Assembly: GCF_009208735.1 (NCBI RefSeq)
Contig: NZ_WFLJ01000027.1
Location: 1-61,757, forward strand
Source of the DNA: Janthinobacterium rivuli
Lineage (GTDB): Bacteria; Pseudomonadota; Gammaproteobacteria; Burkholderiales; Burkholderiaceae_D
Reading direction: 5' to 3'
DNA length: 61,757 bases
Shown piece by piece: positions 12,839 to 20,281 of the stretch. The number at the start of each line of letters is the position of its first letter. Positions within the stretch are counted from its first letter, which is position 1. Both the position numbers and the translations under genes were made by a program. Below the pieces are notes generated by a model. It was not told where the DNA came from. It did no database searches and worked only from the letters and a program-made list of their open reading frames with translations.

Positions 12839-12946
12839 TTTATAAAAATTCCAGTTAATCTGAAAAAGTTATTGCGTATGCATTTGCCGGTCATTCGTTC
12901 ATTATTTAATTTATTTAATATGTTCAAGGCGCTGTTAGCTGATCAG

Positions 12947-12984
12947 AACGGCACCAGGGAGAAATATCCTGGTGCCGTTTTTTT
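12947..12984 (+). terminator. Second terminator, in the duplicated rpoC-tail unit
   Basis: ACGGCACCAGG (12948-12958) pairs with CCTGGTGCCGT (12968-12978), followed by seven T. Just before it stands GCGCTGTTAGCTGAT (12929-12943), which repeats with one change the 15 bases after the rpoC stop (12667-12681). The whole 3' context, not just the coding tail, was therefore duplicated. The stem keeps GGCACC/GGTGCC of the first terminator but is longer and has another loop. Confidence 0.85.
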
Positions 12985-13098
12985 ATGTCCGTTACTACGG
13001 CCTTCCAGCGCGCATGCAAACAGAAAGCAGCATCCATGGCTCCATGGCGTCAGCAAGTCTGCAGTATCGATCGGCATTCGTTCTTGCTTGTATCGTAA
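12985..13098 (+). pseudogene. Copy 3 of the rpoC 3' end (short, strongly decayed)
   Basis: Behind the second T-run the same junction returns: T-run, ATG, then GGCCTTCCA at 12999-13007. About 33 bases align to the rpoC tail, 29 of them identical to rpoC and 27 to copy 2. The similarity then fades. The frame from ATG 12985 runs 37 codons (MSVTTAFQRACKQKAAS, then unrelated sequence) to TAA at 13096-13098. It is called by homology to the neighbouring repeat; no sign of expression is seen. Confidence 0.65.
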
Positions 13099-13253
13099 AA
13101 CACATAGACGGCGGCCTCGTCATGAAAATAGCCGTCCACCGTGAGTTGCCCCAGAAATATGCACGATGCCGTCAAGCGGCCACACTCTGTTGTAGCGGTG
13201 CAAAGCACGCGTGCCACGCCAATTTCCGGCGTACTCATGCTAATATCTGGCGC

Positions 13254-13886
13254 ATGATTGCCCAAGCCCTGTTTACTCCCGCTCAGCAGAAACTGCTGGG
13301 ATTGCTGTTTGTCCGCGTGAATGAAGGTTTTCACTTGAACGAGATCATGCGCCTGACGGGCCTGGGCAGCGCGTCGGCGCAGCGGGAACTGCGTCGCCTG
13401 CATGATTCCGGATTGATCACATCGGAGCGGATCGGCAATGTGCGGCGCTTCTGGCCCAACAAGGAAAGCCTCGTGTATCCGGAATTGAGCGGACTGGTGC
13501 AGAAAACCTTCGGCATTGTCGGCGTGCTCAGCGCGACCCTGGCGCCCTTGCGTGCCCAGTTGCACCTGGCATTCGTGTCGGGTGCCACGGCGAAGGGACA
13601 GGACATGCCAGGCAGCGCCATCGATTTGTTGCTGGTAGGGGAAGAAGCCAATTATGGCGATCTGTTGACAAGATTAGCCCCCGCCGAGCGAACCTTGAGG
13701 CGTAAAATCAATCCCAACTTATATACGCTGGCCGATTATCGCCGACGCCTGCGTGAAGGCCAGCCATTTTTGCTGCAGGTATTACAGCAGCCGAAATTGT
13801 TTGTCATCGGCGATGAAGCGCTATTGCATGCGCCGGCATTATCGGATTCTTCAATACAAGCGAATGACATGCCATCCGTATTATAA
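13254..13886 (+). CDS. Winged-helix regulator with nucleotidyltransferase-like domain
   Basis: The 210-residue product starts MIAQALFTPAQQKLLGLLFV. Residues 5-75 form an ArsR/MarR-like winged helix (LNEIMRLTGLGSASAQRELR, then LHDSGLITSERIGNVRRFWP). Residues 100-175 resemble the minimal nucleotidyltransferase fold found fused to such helices. The catalytic signature is damaged: the usual Gly-Ser is G110-A111 and the usual Asp-x-Asp is A122-I-D124. It is therefore probably a DNA- or ligand-binding regulator rather than an enzyme. ATG 13254 was chosen because upstream in-frame codons run into the rpoC repeat. It stands alone, before an HDOD gene. Confidence 0.75.
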   Translation: MIAQALFTPAQQKLLGLLFVRVNEGFHLNEIMRLTGLGSASAQRELRRLHDSGLITSERIGNVRRFWPNKESLVYPELSGLVQKTFGIVGVLSATLAPLRAQLHLAFVSGATAKGQDMPGSAIDLLLVGEEANYGDLLTRLAPAERTLRRKINPNLYTLADYRRRLREGQPFLLQVLQQPKLFVIGDEALLHAPALSDSSIQANDMPSVL

Positions 13887-13959
13887 AGGCCGGGCCTGGC
13901 ATTCAATTTCTGACGTATGAAATTGTTGGCTAGAAAAATATCTGAGGCGGATTGATCGT

Positions 13960-14802
13960 ATGATGAATAAACTACAGGCTTTCGGTTTAATTGTTTCACA
14001 GGCAGTGCGCGGAGAATTGACGTTTCCCACGAGTGTTAATTCCGCACTGCAATTGCAATTGGCCCTGGCTGAACCGGATTGCCATATCGACCATGCGATC
14101 AAGCTGGTCCTGGGCGAACCGCTGCTGGCGGCGCGCACCGTGGCCTTGGCCAATTCGGCCGTGTACAGCCGCGGCGATGCGGCGCCCGTGACCAGCGTGC
14201 GCGCCGCCGTCATGCGCATGGGTTACCGCAATCTGTATGCGCTGGTGGCGGCCATGGTGGTGCGCCAGTTCGGCAGCAAGATCGTCGACCCCGTCCTGCG
14301 CCTGAAGGCGACCCAGCTATGGGAGCACACGGCGCACGTGGCGGCGCTGGCGCACGTGCTCGCCCGCCGCGTCACGCACGTCGATGCCGACACGGCGTTG
14401 TTCGCCGGCATCGTGCATGAGGTGGGCGGCTTTTACCTGTTGTCGCGTGCCGATGAATTTCCCGGCCTGCTCGACGACGATACGGATCACTGGATGGAGT
14501 CCGCCGAAGAGATCATTTCCCGCGAAGTCATGAAGAAGCTGCTGATCCCGCTGGCCGTGAGCGACGCCATCGAAGGCTTGCGCGACGGCTTGCTATCGAT
14601 CCCGCCCGACTCCCTGCTCGACACCTTATTGTTGGCCAAGCAACTGTCGCCCGTGCCGTCGCCGTTGCAGGTGACGTACGTGGAAATGCTCACCCCCTCC
14701 GATTCCGTCATCGATTTCATCATCGATAACGAGACCTTGCAAAGCATCCTGGCCGAGTCAAACGAGGAAGTGCGCTCGATGAGTGCGGCGCTGCTGGTGT
14801 AG
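13960..14802 (+). CDS. HDOD domain protein
   Basis: The 280-residue protein is largely one HDOD domain (a HD-like fold without full catalytic residues). The signatures are FPTSVNSALQLQLALAEPDC, then HAIKLVLGEPLLAARTVALA and RAAVMRMGYRNLYALVAAMV. The histidine pair HTAHVAALAHVLA and VHEVGGF at residues 120-160 are partly kept. HDOD proteins act in signalling around c-di-GMP, chemotaxis and stress; no partner domain is present. The gene is 73 bases after the winged-helix gene and ends at a shared terminator. Confidence 0.85.
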   Translation: MMNKLQAFGLIVSQAVRGELTFPTSVNSALQLQLALAEPDCHIDHAIKLVLGEPLLAARTVALANSAVYSRGDAAPVTSVRAAVMRMGYRNLYALVAAMVVRQFGSKIVDPVLRLKATQLWEHTAHVAALAHVLARRVTHVDADTALFAGIVHEVGGFYLLSRADEFPGLLDDDTDHWMESAEEIISREVMKKLLIPLAVSDAIEGLRDGLLSIPPDSLLDTLLLAKQLSPVPSPLQVTYVEMLTPSDSVIDFIIDNETLQSILAESNEEVRSMSAALLV

Positions 14803-14818
14803 TCTCGAACGCTCGGGC

Positions 14819-14853
14819 GAAAAAAAACGGCAGCGCCATCAAGGTGCTGCCGT
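14819..14853 (-). terminator. Terminator between HDOD and DUF885 genes
   Basis: CGGCAGCGCC (14828-14837) pairs with GGTGCTGCCG (14843-14852). On the minus strand an eight-T run follows, ending the DUF885 transcript. On the plus strand only two T follow, so the + direction is weaker. Confidence 0.85.
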
Positions 14854-14874
14854 TGTGCCTTCAGGCGCCGCGTC

Positions 14875-16692
14875 TTACTTCTGTTGCGCGATCCACCGGT
14901 CGACCTTGGCTTCCAGCAGTTTCAGCGGCAGGGTGCCGTCGCTGAGCACCACTTCGTGGAACTTCGGCAGGCTGAACTTGTCTCCCAATGCCTGCTGCGC
15001 GCGCTGGCGCAGTTCGACGATCTTCAGCGAACCGATCTTGTAGCCCAGCGCCTGGCCCGGCCAGGCCATGTAGCGTTCCGTTTCGCTTTTCGCCACGGCG
15101 TCATAGCCGAGGGTGTCGCGCATGTACTTGATCGTCTGCTCGCGCGTCCAGCCCTTGGTGTGCAAGCCCGTGTCGACCACCAGGCGCACGGCGCGCAGCA
15201 TTTCGTCGTTCAGGTGGCCGAAATACTGGGCCGGATCGTCGAACAGGCCCATTTCCTTGCCCAGCGTTTCCGCATACAGGGCCCAGCCTTCCGTAAAGGC
15301 ATTGTTGCCGCCGAAACGGCGGAAGTTCGGCAAGTCCATCTCTTGCACCAGCGCCAGGTGGAAATGGTGGCCAGGCTTGCCTTCGTGCAGGAACAAGGTG
15401 GTCATACCCGTGTCGCCATACTGTTTCGGATCCGTGACGACGGACCAGAACACGCCCGGGCGCGAACCGTCGGCGGCCGGCGCCGTGTAGTGGTCGGCGG
15501 CCGTGTCGCGGCTCAGTTCAGGTTCCAGGCGCAAGTCCAGCGGCGCCTTCGGCACCAGAGTGAACAGGGCGGGCAATTTGCTGTCCAGCAGTACGTTCAG
15601 CTTGCGGTAGACGTCGAGCACTTCCTGCTCCGTCTTGAACGGGCGGAATTTCGCCTGCTGCGAGACCCACACGGGCAAGCCGGCGGCCGGGCCGTTGTAG
15701 CCCATCTTCGGACCGACGATCGCGTACTGTTCCTGGATGCGCGCCACTTCCTTCAAGCCGATGGCGTGGATCTGCTCCGGTTGCAAATCCGTGGTGGTGC
15801 TGCTGGCCACGCGCGCCTGGTACCAGCTGGCGCCGTCGGGCAGGGCGCTCCAGCCGCTGCTGGTGCGGCTGGCCGGCAGGTAATCGCGTTCCATGAAGGT
15901 GGACAGGCGCTGCAGCGCTGGCATCAGCTTGGCTTCGATGATGACGGTGTACGTTTGCGTCAGGCGCGCCTTGTCGGCGGCGGAAAAGCTGGCCGGCAAA
16001 TTCTTGATGGGCGTGTAATAGACGCTGTCCTGCGGCGTGGCGCTGACGAGTTTCTTGAATTGCGGCAGGGCCGATTCCGTCAGCGCCTTCGGCAGCACGA
16101 TGCCTTTTTGCATGCCGACGCGCATGTTGGCGATGGCCTGGTCTATCCAGCCCGGCAGCTGGCCGATACGGCTCAGGTAAGCGTCATACTCCTTGACCGT
16201 GGTCAACGGCTGCGATGCCTCGCCGCCCGCATAGTTGGCCAGGATGACGGGCATGCTGTCCATCTGGTTCAAGGGCAGCAGGTATTCGGGGAAGCGCTCG
16301 AAGCTCAGCGCTGTCGCCAGTTCATAGTCGAGGATATCGTAGTTGATCTGGTCCTGGTGCGACAGCTGCGCGCGGGCGATGGCGCGCAGGCTCTTCTGGT
16401 ACTGGCGGTACAGGGCGAACTGTTTTACGCGCGCGGCGGGCACGATGGCTGAACCGAGCTGGTCGTCAAAACGGTTGTCGCCGCTCTCGGTGGCGTTGAT
16501 CGGCTCGAAACGGGCCAGCGCATCGTAGTACTGATCGGCCACGACCTGCAATCGCTGCTTGGCTTGCGGCGCGCTGACGGCCGGGGCTGCGGCTTTGGCT
16601 GCGGGCTGGGCCGCTTGCGCCATGGGCGCGTAGGCGAGCAAGAGGGAGATGGCCAGGGTGCCGAGGGTGCCGGCGGCAAAACGATGCTTCAT
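14875..16692 (-). CDS. Secreted DUF885 family protein (probable metallo-carboxypeptidase-like)
   Basis: The 605-residue product starts MKHRFAAGTLGTLAISLLLA, a clear signal peptide ending at AQAAQ, so the protein is exported. The body has the DUF885 hallmark LHEGKPGHHFH near residue 430, a HExxxGHH zinc-site variant, and the downstream ERYMAWPGQALGYKIG. Characterised relatives are few; some are carboxypeptidases, so a periplasmic peptidase role is likely but not shown. ATG 16692 was chosen because AAAGGA lies eight bases before it; a TTG two codons earlier is too close to that site. It is monocistronic with a terminator. Confidence 0.88.
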   Translation of the reverse strand: MKHRFAAGTLGTLAISLLLAYAPMAQAAQPAAKAAAPAVSAPQAKQRLQVVADQYYDALARFEPINATESGDNRFDDQLGSAIVPAARVKQFALYRQYQKSLRAIARAQLSHQDQINYDILDYELATALSFERFPEYLLPLNQMDSMPVILANYAGGEASQPLTTVKEYDAYLSRIGQLPGWIDQAIANMRVGMQKGIVLPKALTESALPQFKKLVSATPQDSVYYTPIKNLPASFSAADKARLTQTYTVIIEAKLMPALQRLSTFMERDYLPASRTSSGWSALPDGASWYQARVASSTTTDLQPEQIHAIGLKEVARIQEQYAIVGPKMGYNGPAAGLPVWVSQQAKFRPFKTEQEVLDVYRKLNVLLDSKLPALFTLVPKAPLDLRLEPELSRDTAADHYTAPAADGSRPGVFWSVVTDPKQYGDTGMTTLFLHEGKPGHHFHLALVQEMDLPNFRRFGGNNAFTEGWALYAETLGKEMGLFDDPAQYFGHLNDEMLRAVRLVVDTGLHTKGWTREQTIKYMRDTLGYDAVAKSETERYMAWPGQALGYKIGSLKIVELRQRAQQALGDKFSLPKFHEVVLSDGTLPLKLLEAKVDRWIAQQK

Positions 16693-16786
16693 GCGCAATG
16701 TCCTTTGTAAGGAAGGGAATGAACGGAGGCTTACAACGCCTAATAAAACCGTAGCGAGCGGAAGGAAGTTGTGGTCGAGAAGCGCA

Positions 16787-16804
16787 ACTGTACGAAGGTA
16801 CAGT
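16787..16804. repeat. Perfect inverted repeat upstream of the DUF885 gene
   Basis: ACTGTAC and GTACAGT are separated by GAAG inside a 255-base gap before the DUF885 gene. It could be an operator, an RNA hairpin or part of a dispersed intergenic repeat: the flanking 100 bases look unlike a promoter spacer and have an open frame on the + strand. I cannot decide between these from one copy. Confidence 0.5.
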
Positions 16805-16953
16805 GAGCATCGCAGACCGCAAATTACGACGCGCAGTAGGTTTTGATAGGCGTTCTTGGCGGGGTCGGGGTGGCCGGTCGCAAAGGAGCAGCCGGGGCGT
16901 AAGCATACGCCATTGCCCGGTGCGTTTGAATAAATTGTGCGGGAGGAATGTTG

Positions 16954-18057
16954 CTATTTTGCCGTAGGCGGCAGGGCGGCTTTCATCGCCTGCCAGTGCT
17001 GGCTGCTCAGTGGGACGCAGGCGGGGCAGGGCGTGGCGGCGATCAGGCTGCGGATCTGCTGGGCGCGCGCCGCCGTCTGCGGGTGCGAGGAAATCCATCC
17101 CGGTACGCTGGCCTTGGCCTTGTCCTGGTCATCGAGCTTCTGGAAGAAGCGCAGCATGCCGTCGGGACGGATGTGCGCGCGCTGCAGGGCGAGCAAACCC
17201 AGGTGGTCCGCTTCCTCTTCCATGTCGCGGCTGAAATACAGGGTGCCAGCCTGGTGCGCCAGCATGGCGGCCACGGCGCTGATGTCGCCGAGGGTCACGC
17301 CCACCAGGGCGCCCCAGCCCAGGCTGCTGATCATTTGCCGCAGCGAATGGCGCTGCTCCACGTGCTGTACCTCATGCGCGAGCACGCCGGCCAGCTCGCC
17401 CGGGTCCCCCGCCTGGCGCAGCAAGCCCGTATGCACGACGATGATGCCGCCCGGCATGGCAAACGCATTGACCGTGTCATCCTGCTTGACCAGCCAGCGG
17501 TAGGGGTAGCGCGACCCGGCCGTCAGCTTGCGGCCGATGTCCTGCACCGTCTGCTGCGCCACGCCGCTCTCGCTGATGCCGCCTTGCGCGCGCACTTGCG
17601 ACAGGGCCAGTTCGCCCAGCTGCTTTTCCGTTGACAGGGGGATTAATCCCGCCAGCACGCCGACGGCATGGCCGCCTTGCCACCACAACAGGGCGGCCGC
17701 GACCACGGCCGCGCCTGTCAAGCCGGCCAGCCAGCCCGATACTTGCCGCCGGTTGCGCTGGCGTTCGCCCCACAAACGCTGCAGTTGCGGCTGCAGCGCG
17801 GCTGGCGCTTCCTTCAAGACGATGGCGATGTCTTCCGTCCCGAGCGGTTTCAGCGACGCTTGCCGCCCTTGTTCATCGAGCCAGTTCAGGAACAGTTCGG
17901 GGCCATCGACACCGCCCACGCTGACGATCAGCTGCGCCACGTCGACGCTGGAACCGAGAGGGTCGATGGCTAGTTGCGTGCCAAAAAAATGCGCGCTGAC
18001 GGCCGTGCCGGACGGCCCGCCGTCGGCGCCGGTCAGCAGTGCCTGGAATGCCGTCAT
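16954..18057 (-). CDS. M48 family membrane metalloprotease
   Basis: The 367-residue protein has a cytoplasmic-looking N-terminal domain (1-100), a basic stretch and one membrane helix (about 109-127). The peptidase domain carries the zinc motif H228-E-V-Q-H232 and a third ligand in SRDMEEEADHLGL. AMPGGIIVVHTGLL and WISSHPQTAARAQQI are typical of M48. The N-terminal part is not the usual HtpX membrane region, so it resembles the BepA/YfgC-like or Oma1-like branch. It overlaps the HPP-CBS gene by four bases (ATGA), showing translational coupling. Substrate unknown. Confidence 0.9.
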   Translation of the reverse strand: MTAFQALLTGADGGPSGTAVSAHFFGTQLAIDPLGSSVDVAQLIVSVGGVDGPELFLNWLDEQGRQASLKPLGTEDIAIVLKEAPAALQPQLQRLWGERQRNRRQVSGWLAGLTGAAVVAAALLWWQGGHAVGVLAGLIPLSTEKQLGELALSQVRAQGGISESGVAQQTVQDIGRKLTAGSRYPYRWLVKQDDTVNAFAMPGGIIVVHTGLLRQAGDPGELAGVLAHEVQHVEQRHSLRQMISSLGWGALVGVTLGDISAVAAMLAHQAGTLYFSRDMEEEADHLGLLALQRAHIRPDGMLRFFQKLDDQDKAKASVPGWISSHPQTAARAQQIRSLIAATPCPACVPLSSQHWQAMKAALPPTAK

Positions 18058-19220
18058 GCGGCGGCCTCGGCAAAGCGGCTTTCGTACAGGGCCGCCATCA
18101 GGTCGGACTGGCTGATGATGCCGGCCAGGCGTTCGTCGTCGTCGAGGATGGGAATATGGTGGTAGCCGGCGTCGGCCATCAGGGGCACGAGGTCGATGAT
18201 GGGCGTGCCCAGGCGGGCCGTGTGCGGCGACGGCGTCATCAGCTGGCCGACCACTTCCGGCTTGTCGCTGTGGGACAGGCCGCTGCGCTGCAGCAGGCCG
18301 CGCAGGCGCTGGCGCATGCCCTGATAATCGTCGAGGCCGCCATGGCGCAGGAAATCCGTCTGCGTGATGATGCCGATGACGCGACGCGCCCGGTTCAGCA
18401 CGGGCAGGGCGCCCACCTGGTGCTCGCGCATGGTGCGCCAGGCAACATCGAGTGGCGTGCCGAATTCCACGCTGAGCACGTCCTTCGACATGATGTCGGC
18501 GCAGGTGACGACGCCGAAGCGGCGCTGGTAGGCGCGCATTTCCGTTTGCAGGAAAATCGCCTGCAAATCGTCGCGGCTGATGTCGAGTACCTCGCTGTGC
18601 TGGCGCAGCACGGCATCGAGGTCATCGGGCGAAAAGCCCAGGCGGTTGCTGGGCACGTCGTCCCGGGTGGCGTGCGGATGCGGCGCGACCAGTTGCTGGA
18701 TGTGCGGGTAGCGGCGCCCCGTCAGGTTGTTGTACAGCACGGCGCAGGCGACCAGCACGGCGGAATTGAACAGTACGGTGATGAAGACGAATTCAAAGCC
18801 GGCCGCATGCACGCTGGCGCCGCCGACGACGGTGGTCAGGGCCACGGCGCCGCCCGGCGGATGCAGGCAGCGCAGGGCAAACATGGCGCCGATGGCCAGG
18901 CAGGCGGCCAGCGCCGCCACGCCCACGCTGGACCCCAGCCATTTCACGCATGCCATGCCGACCAGGCCGGAGACGACGTTGCCGCCCACCACGGACCATG
19001 GTTGCGCCAGCGGGCTGGCCGGCAGGCAGAACAGCAGCACGGCCGAGGCGCCCATGGGCGCGATCAGGTAGACGCTGGCGCTGTCGGGAGCCAGCAGGAA
19101 GTGACAGATGAGGCCAGTGAGCAGCAGGCCGCAGATGGCGCCCGCGCAGGCGCGCGCCTGTTCGCGGCGGCTGCCGTTGTTCGGTTGCGGCAGCCAGCGT
19201 GCCAGGAAAGAAGTCGTCAT
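18054..19220 (-). CDS. HPP family membrane protein with two CBS domains
   Basis: The 388-residue protein begins with four hydrophobic helices (about residues 25-175) of the HPP family, including the name-giving motif in RCLHPPGGAVAL. Two CBS domains follow (about 240-295, DIMSKDVLSVEFGTPLDVA; and 325-385, LMTPSPHTARLGTPIIDL). CBS pairs bind adenosyl ligands and often gate transport. HPP proteins have been linked to nitrite transport in plastids and cyanobacteria; a role in anion movement here is only an inference. It lies upstream of and overlaps the M48 gene. Confidence 0.9.
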   Translation of the reverse strand: MTTSFLARWLPQPNNGSRREQARACAGAICGLLLTGLICHFLLAPDSASVYLIAPMGASAVLLFCLPASPLAQPWSVVGGNVVSGLVGMACVKWLGSSVGVAALAACLAIGAMFALRCLHPPGGAVALTTVVGGASVHAAGFEFVFITVLFNSAVLVACAVLYNNLTGRRYPHIQQLVAPHPHATRDDVPSNRLGFSPDDLDAVLRQHSEVLDISRDDLQAIFLQTEMRAYQRRFGVVTCADIMSKDVLSVEFGTPLDVAWRTMREHQVGALPVLNRARRVIGIITQTDFLRHGGLDDYQGMRQRLRGLLQRSGLSHSDKPEVVGQLMTPSPHTARLGTPIIDLVPLMADAGYHHIPILDDDERLAGIISQSDLMAALYESRFAEAAA

Positions 19221-19300
19221 GGGGGAGGGCGCGTTCGGGCCGCGTTGCTCTGTGTGAGCCCGATATTATCCCATGCGTTCCATTTCGCTGCCGGCGGGGG

Positions 19301-19597
19301 TTAATCCTCGGCGCAGACCGCTTGCAAGCCATGTCGCACCAGCAAGTTCCAGGCGGCCGCGATGGCGGACGGCGCCGGCTTGCTGCTGGCGCAGGCATAG
19401 ATGTCATTGAGGACCAGCGCCGCAGCCTTGCCCGTGACAGCGGCCATCAGCTCGCTCAGGTGGCGGTCGGAAAAGTGTTCATACAGCAGGGCCAGCACGG
19501 CGAAATACGCCGTGTCCGGCATGCCGCCCGGATAGGCGCTGCGCAGCATGCGCGCGGCGCCGGACAGCGTTGGGTGCTGGGTATCTGGCATGCGCAA
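19301..19597 (-). CDS. Small DUF3349-like protein
   Basis: The 98-residue product has a core, LRSAYPGGMPDTAYFAVLAL, followed by a short helical region that resembles the DUF3349 family known mainly from actinobacteria (pattern AGYP-G-P--DY-P-LALL). No function is known for that family. The start was set at TTG 19597 because GGAGA stands six bases before it; ATG 19591 is the alternative. It lies 80 bases upstream of the HPP-CBS gene on the same strand and may share its transcript. The family match is from memory of the pattern. Confidence 0.7.
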   Translation of the reverse strand: MRMPDTQHPTLSGAARMLRSAYPGGMPDTAYFAVLALLYEHFSDRHLSELMAAVTGKAAALVLNDIYACASSKPAPSAIAAAWNLLVRHGLQAVCAED

Positions 19598-19619
19598 GCG
19601 ACTTCTCCTTGGTGGCGCT

Positions 19620-19663
19620 CTTATATGTGCTTATACGTGCTTATACGTTTTCCGCATAAGCAC
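19620..19663. repeat. Three 10-bp direct repeats ending in a palindrome
   Basis: CTTATATGTG, CTTATACGTG and CTTATACGTT follow one another at 19620-19649. The last copies also form half of an inverted repeat, GTGCTTAT (19637-19644) with ATAAGCAC (19656-19663). They lie between the divergent DUF3349 and thioredoxin-like genes, so an operator is plausible. Confidence 0.55.
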
Positions 19664-19768
19664 AGTGCAATTAAATGGTGGATATTTCCTACAAGCAGGC
19701 ATATTCTAGACAATCACGCCCGCTGGCAGCTGTTCAGCTGGCCTCACGATTTCTCTCAGGAGCCCCGC

Positions 19769-20281
19769 ATGCGCGTTTCCCGTTTCGCTTCCCTTTTCTT
19801 TGCCAGCCTGCTGCTTGCCGGCACCGCCGTTGCCGCCGCCCCGACGCCAAGCAACCCGGTCGCTACGCCGCATTTGCCGTACAACGCGGCGGCCGACGCC
19901 AAGGCCGACGTGGCCCGCGCGCTGGCCGAGGCCAAGGCGGCCCACGTGCCGGTCTTGCTGATCTTTGGCGCCAACTGGTGCGAAGATTGCCGCGCGCTCG
20001 ACAAGGCCTTGAAGGAAGGCAAGAATGCCGAGCTGATGCAGCAGCAGTTCAAGGTCGTCAAGGTCGACGTGGGCAACTTCGACCATAACCTCGATGTGGC
20101 GCAAGCCTATGGCAATCCACTCAAGAAAGGCATCCCGGCCGCCGTGCTGGTCTCGAGTGACTACAATCAGGTGCTGTACGCCACCAAGGGCGGCGAACTG
20201 GCGAATGCGCGCCGCATGAGCGAGAGCGGCATTTATGATTTCTTCAAGCAAGCGGCAAGCGTGAAGGCGCCGGCGCTGTAA
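19769..20281 (+). CDS. Secreted thioredoxin-like protein
   Basis: The 170-residue product has a signal peptide (MRVSRFASLFFASLLLAGTA, cleavage near AVAAAP) and a thioredoxin fold. The redox motif is NWCEDCRALDKAL, a CxxC with Glu-Asp between the cysteines, close to the DsbD-gamma/thioredoxin_7 type. The cis-proline region GIPAAVLVSSD is present. It probably acts in periplasmic disulfide reduction. ATG 19769 was chosen as CAGGAG stands before it and it starts the signal peptide. Its 3' end overlaps the convergent chemoreceptor gene by 38 bases. Confidence 0.9.
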   Translation: MRVSRFASLFFASLLLAGTAVAAAPTPSNPVATPHLPYNAAADAKADVARALAEAKAAHVPVLLIFGANWCEDCRALDKALKEGKNAELMQQQFKVVKVDVGNFDHNLDVAQAYGNPLKKGIPAAVLVSSDYNQVLYATKGGELANARRMSESGIYDFFKQAASVKAPAL

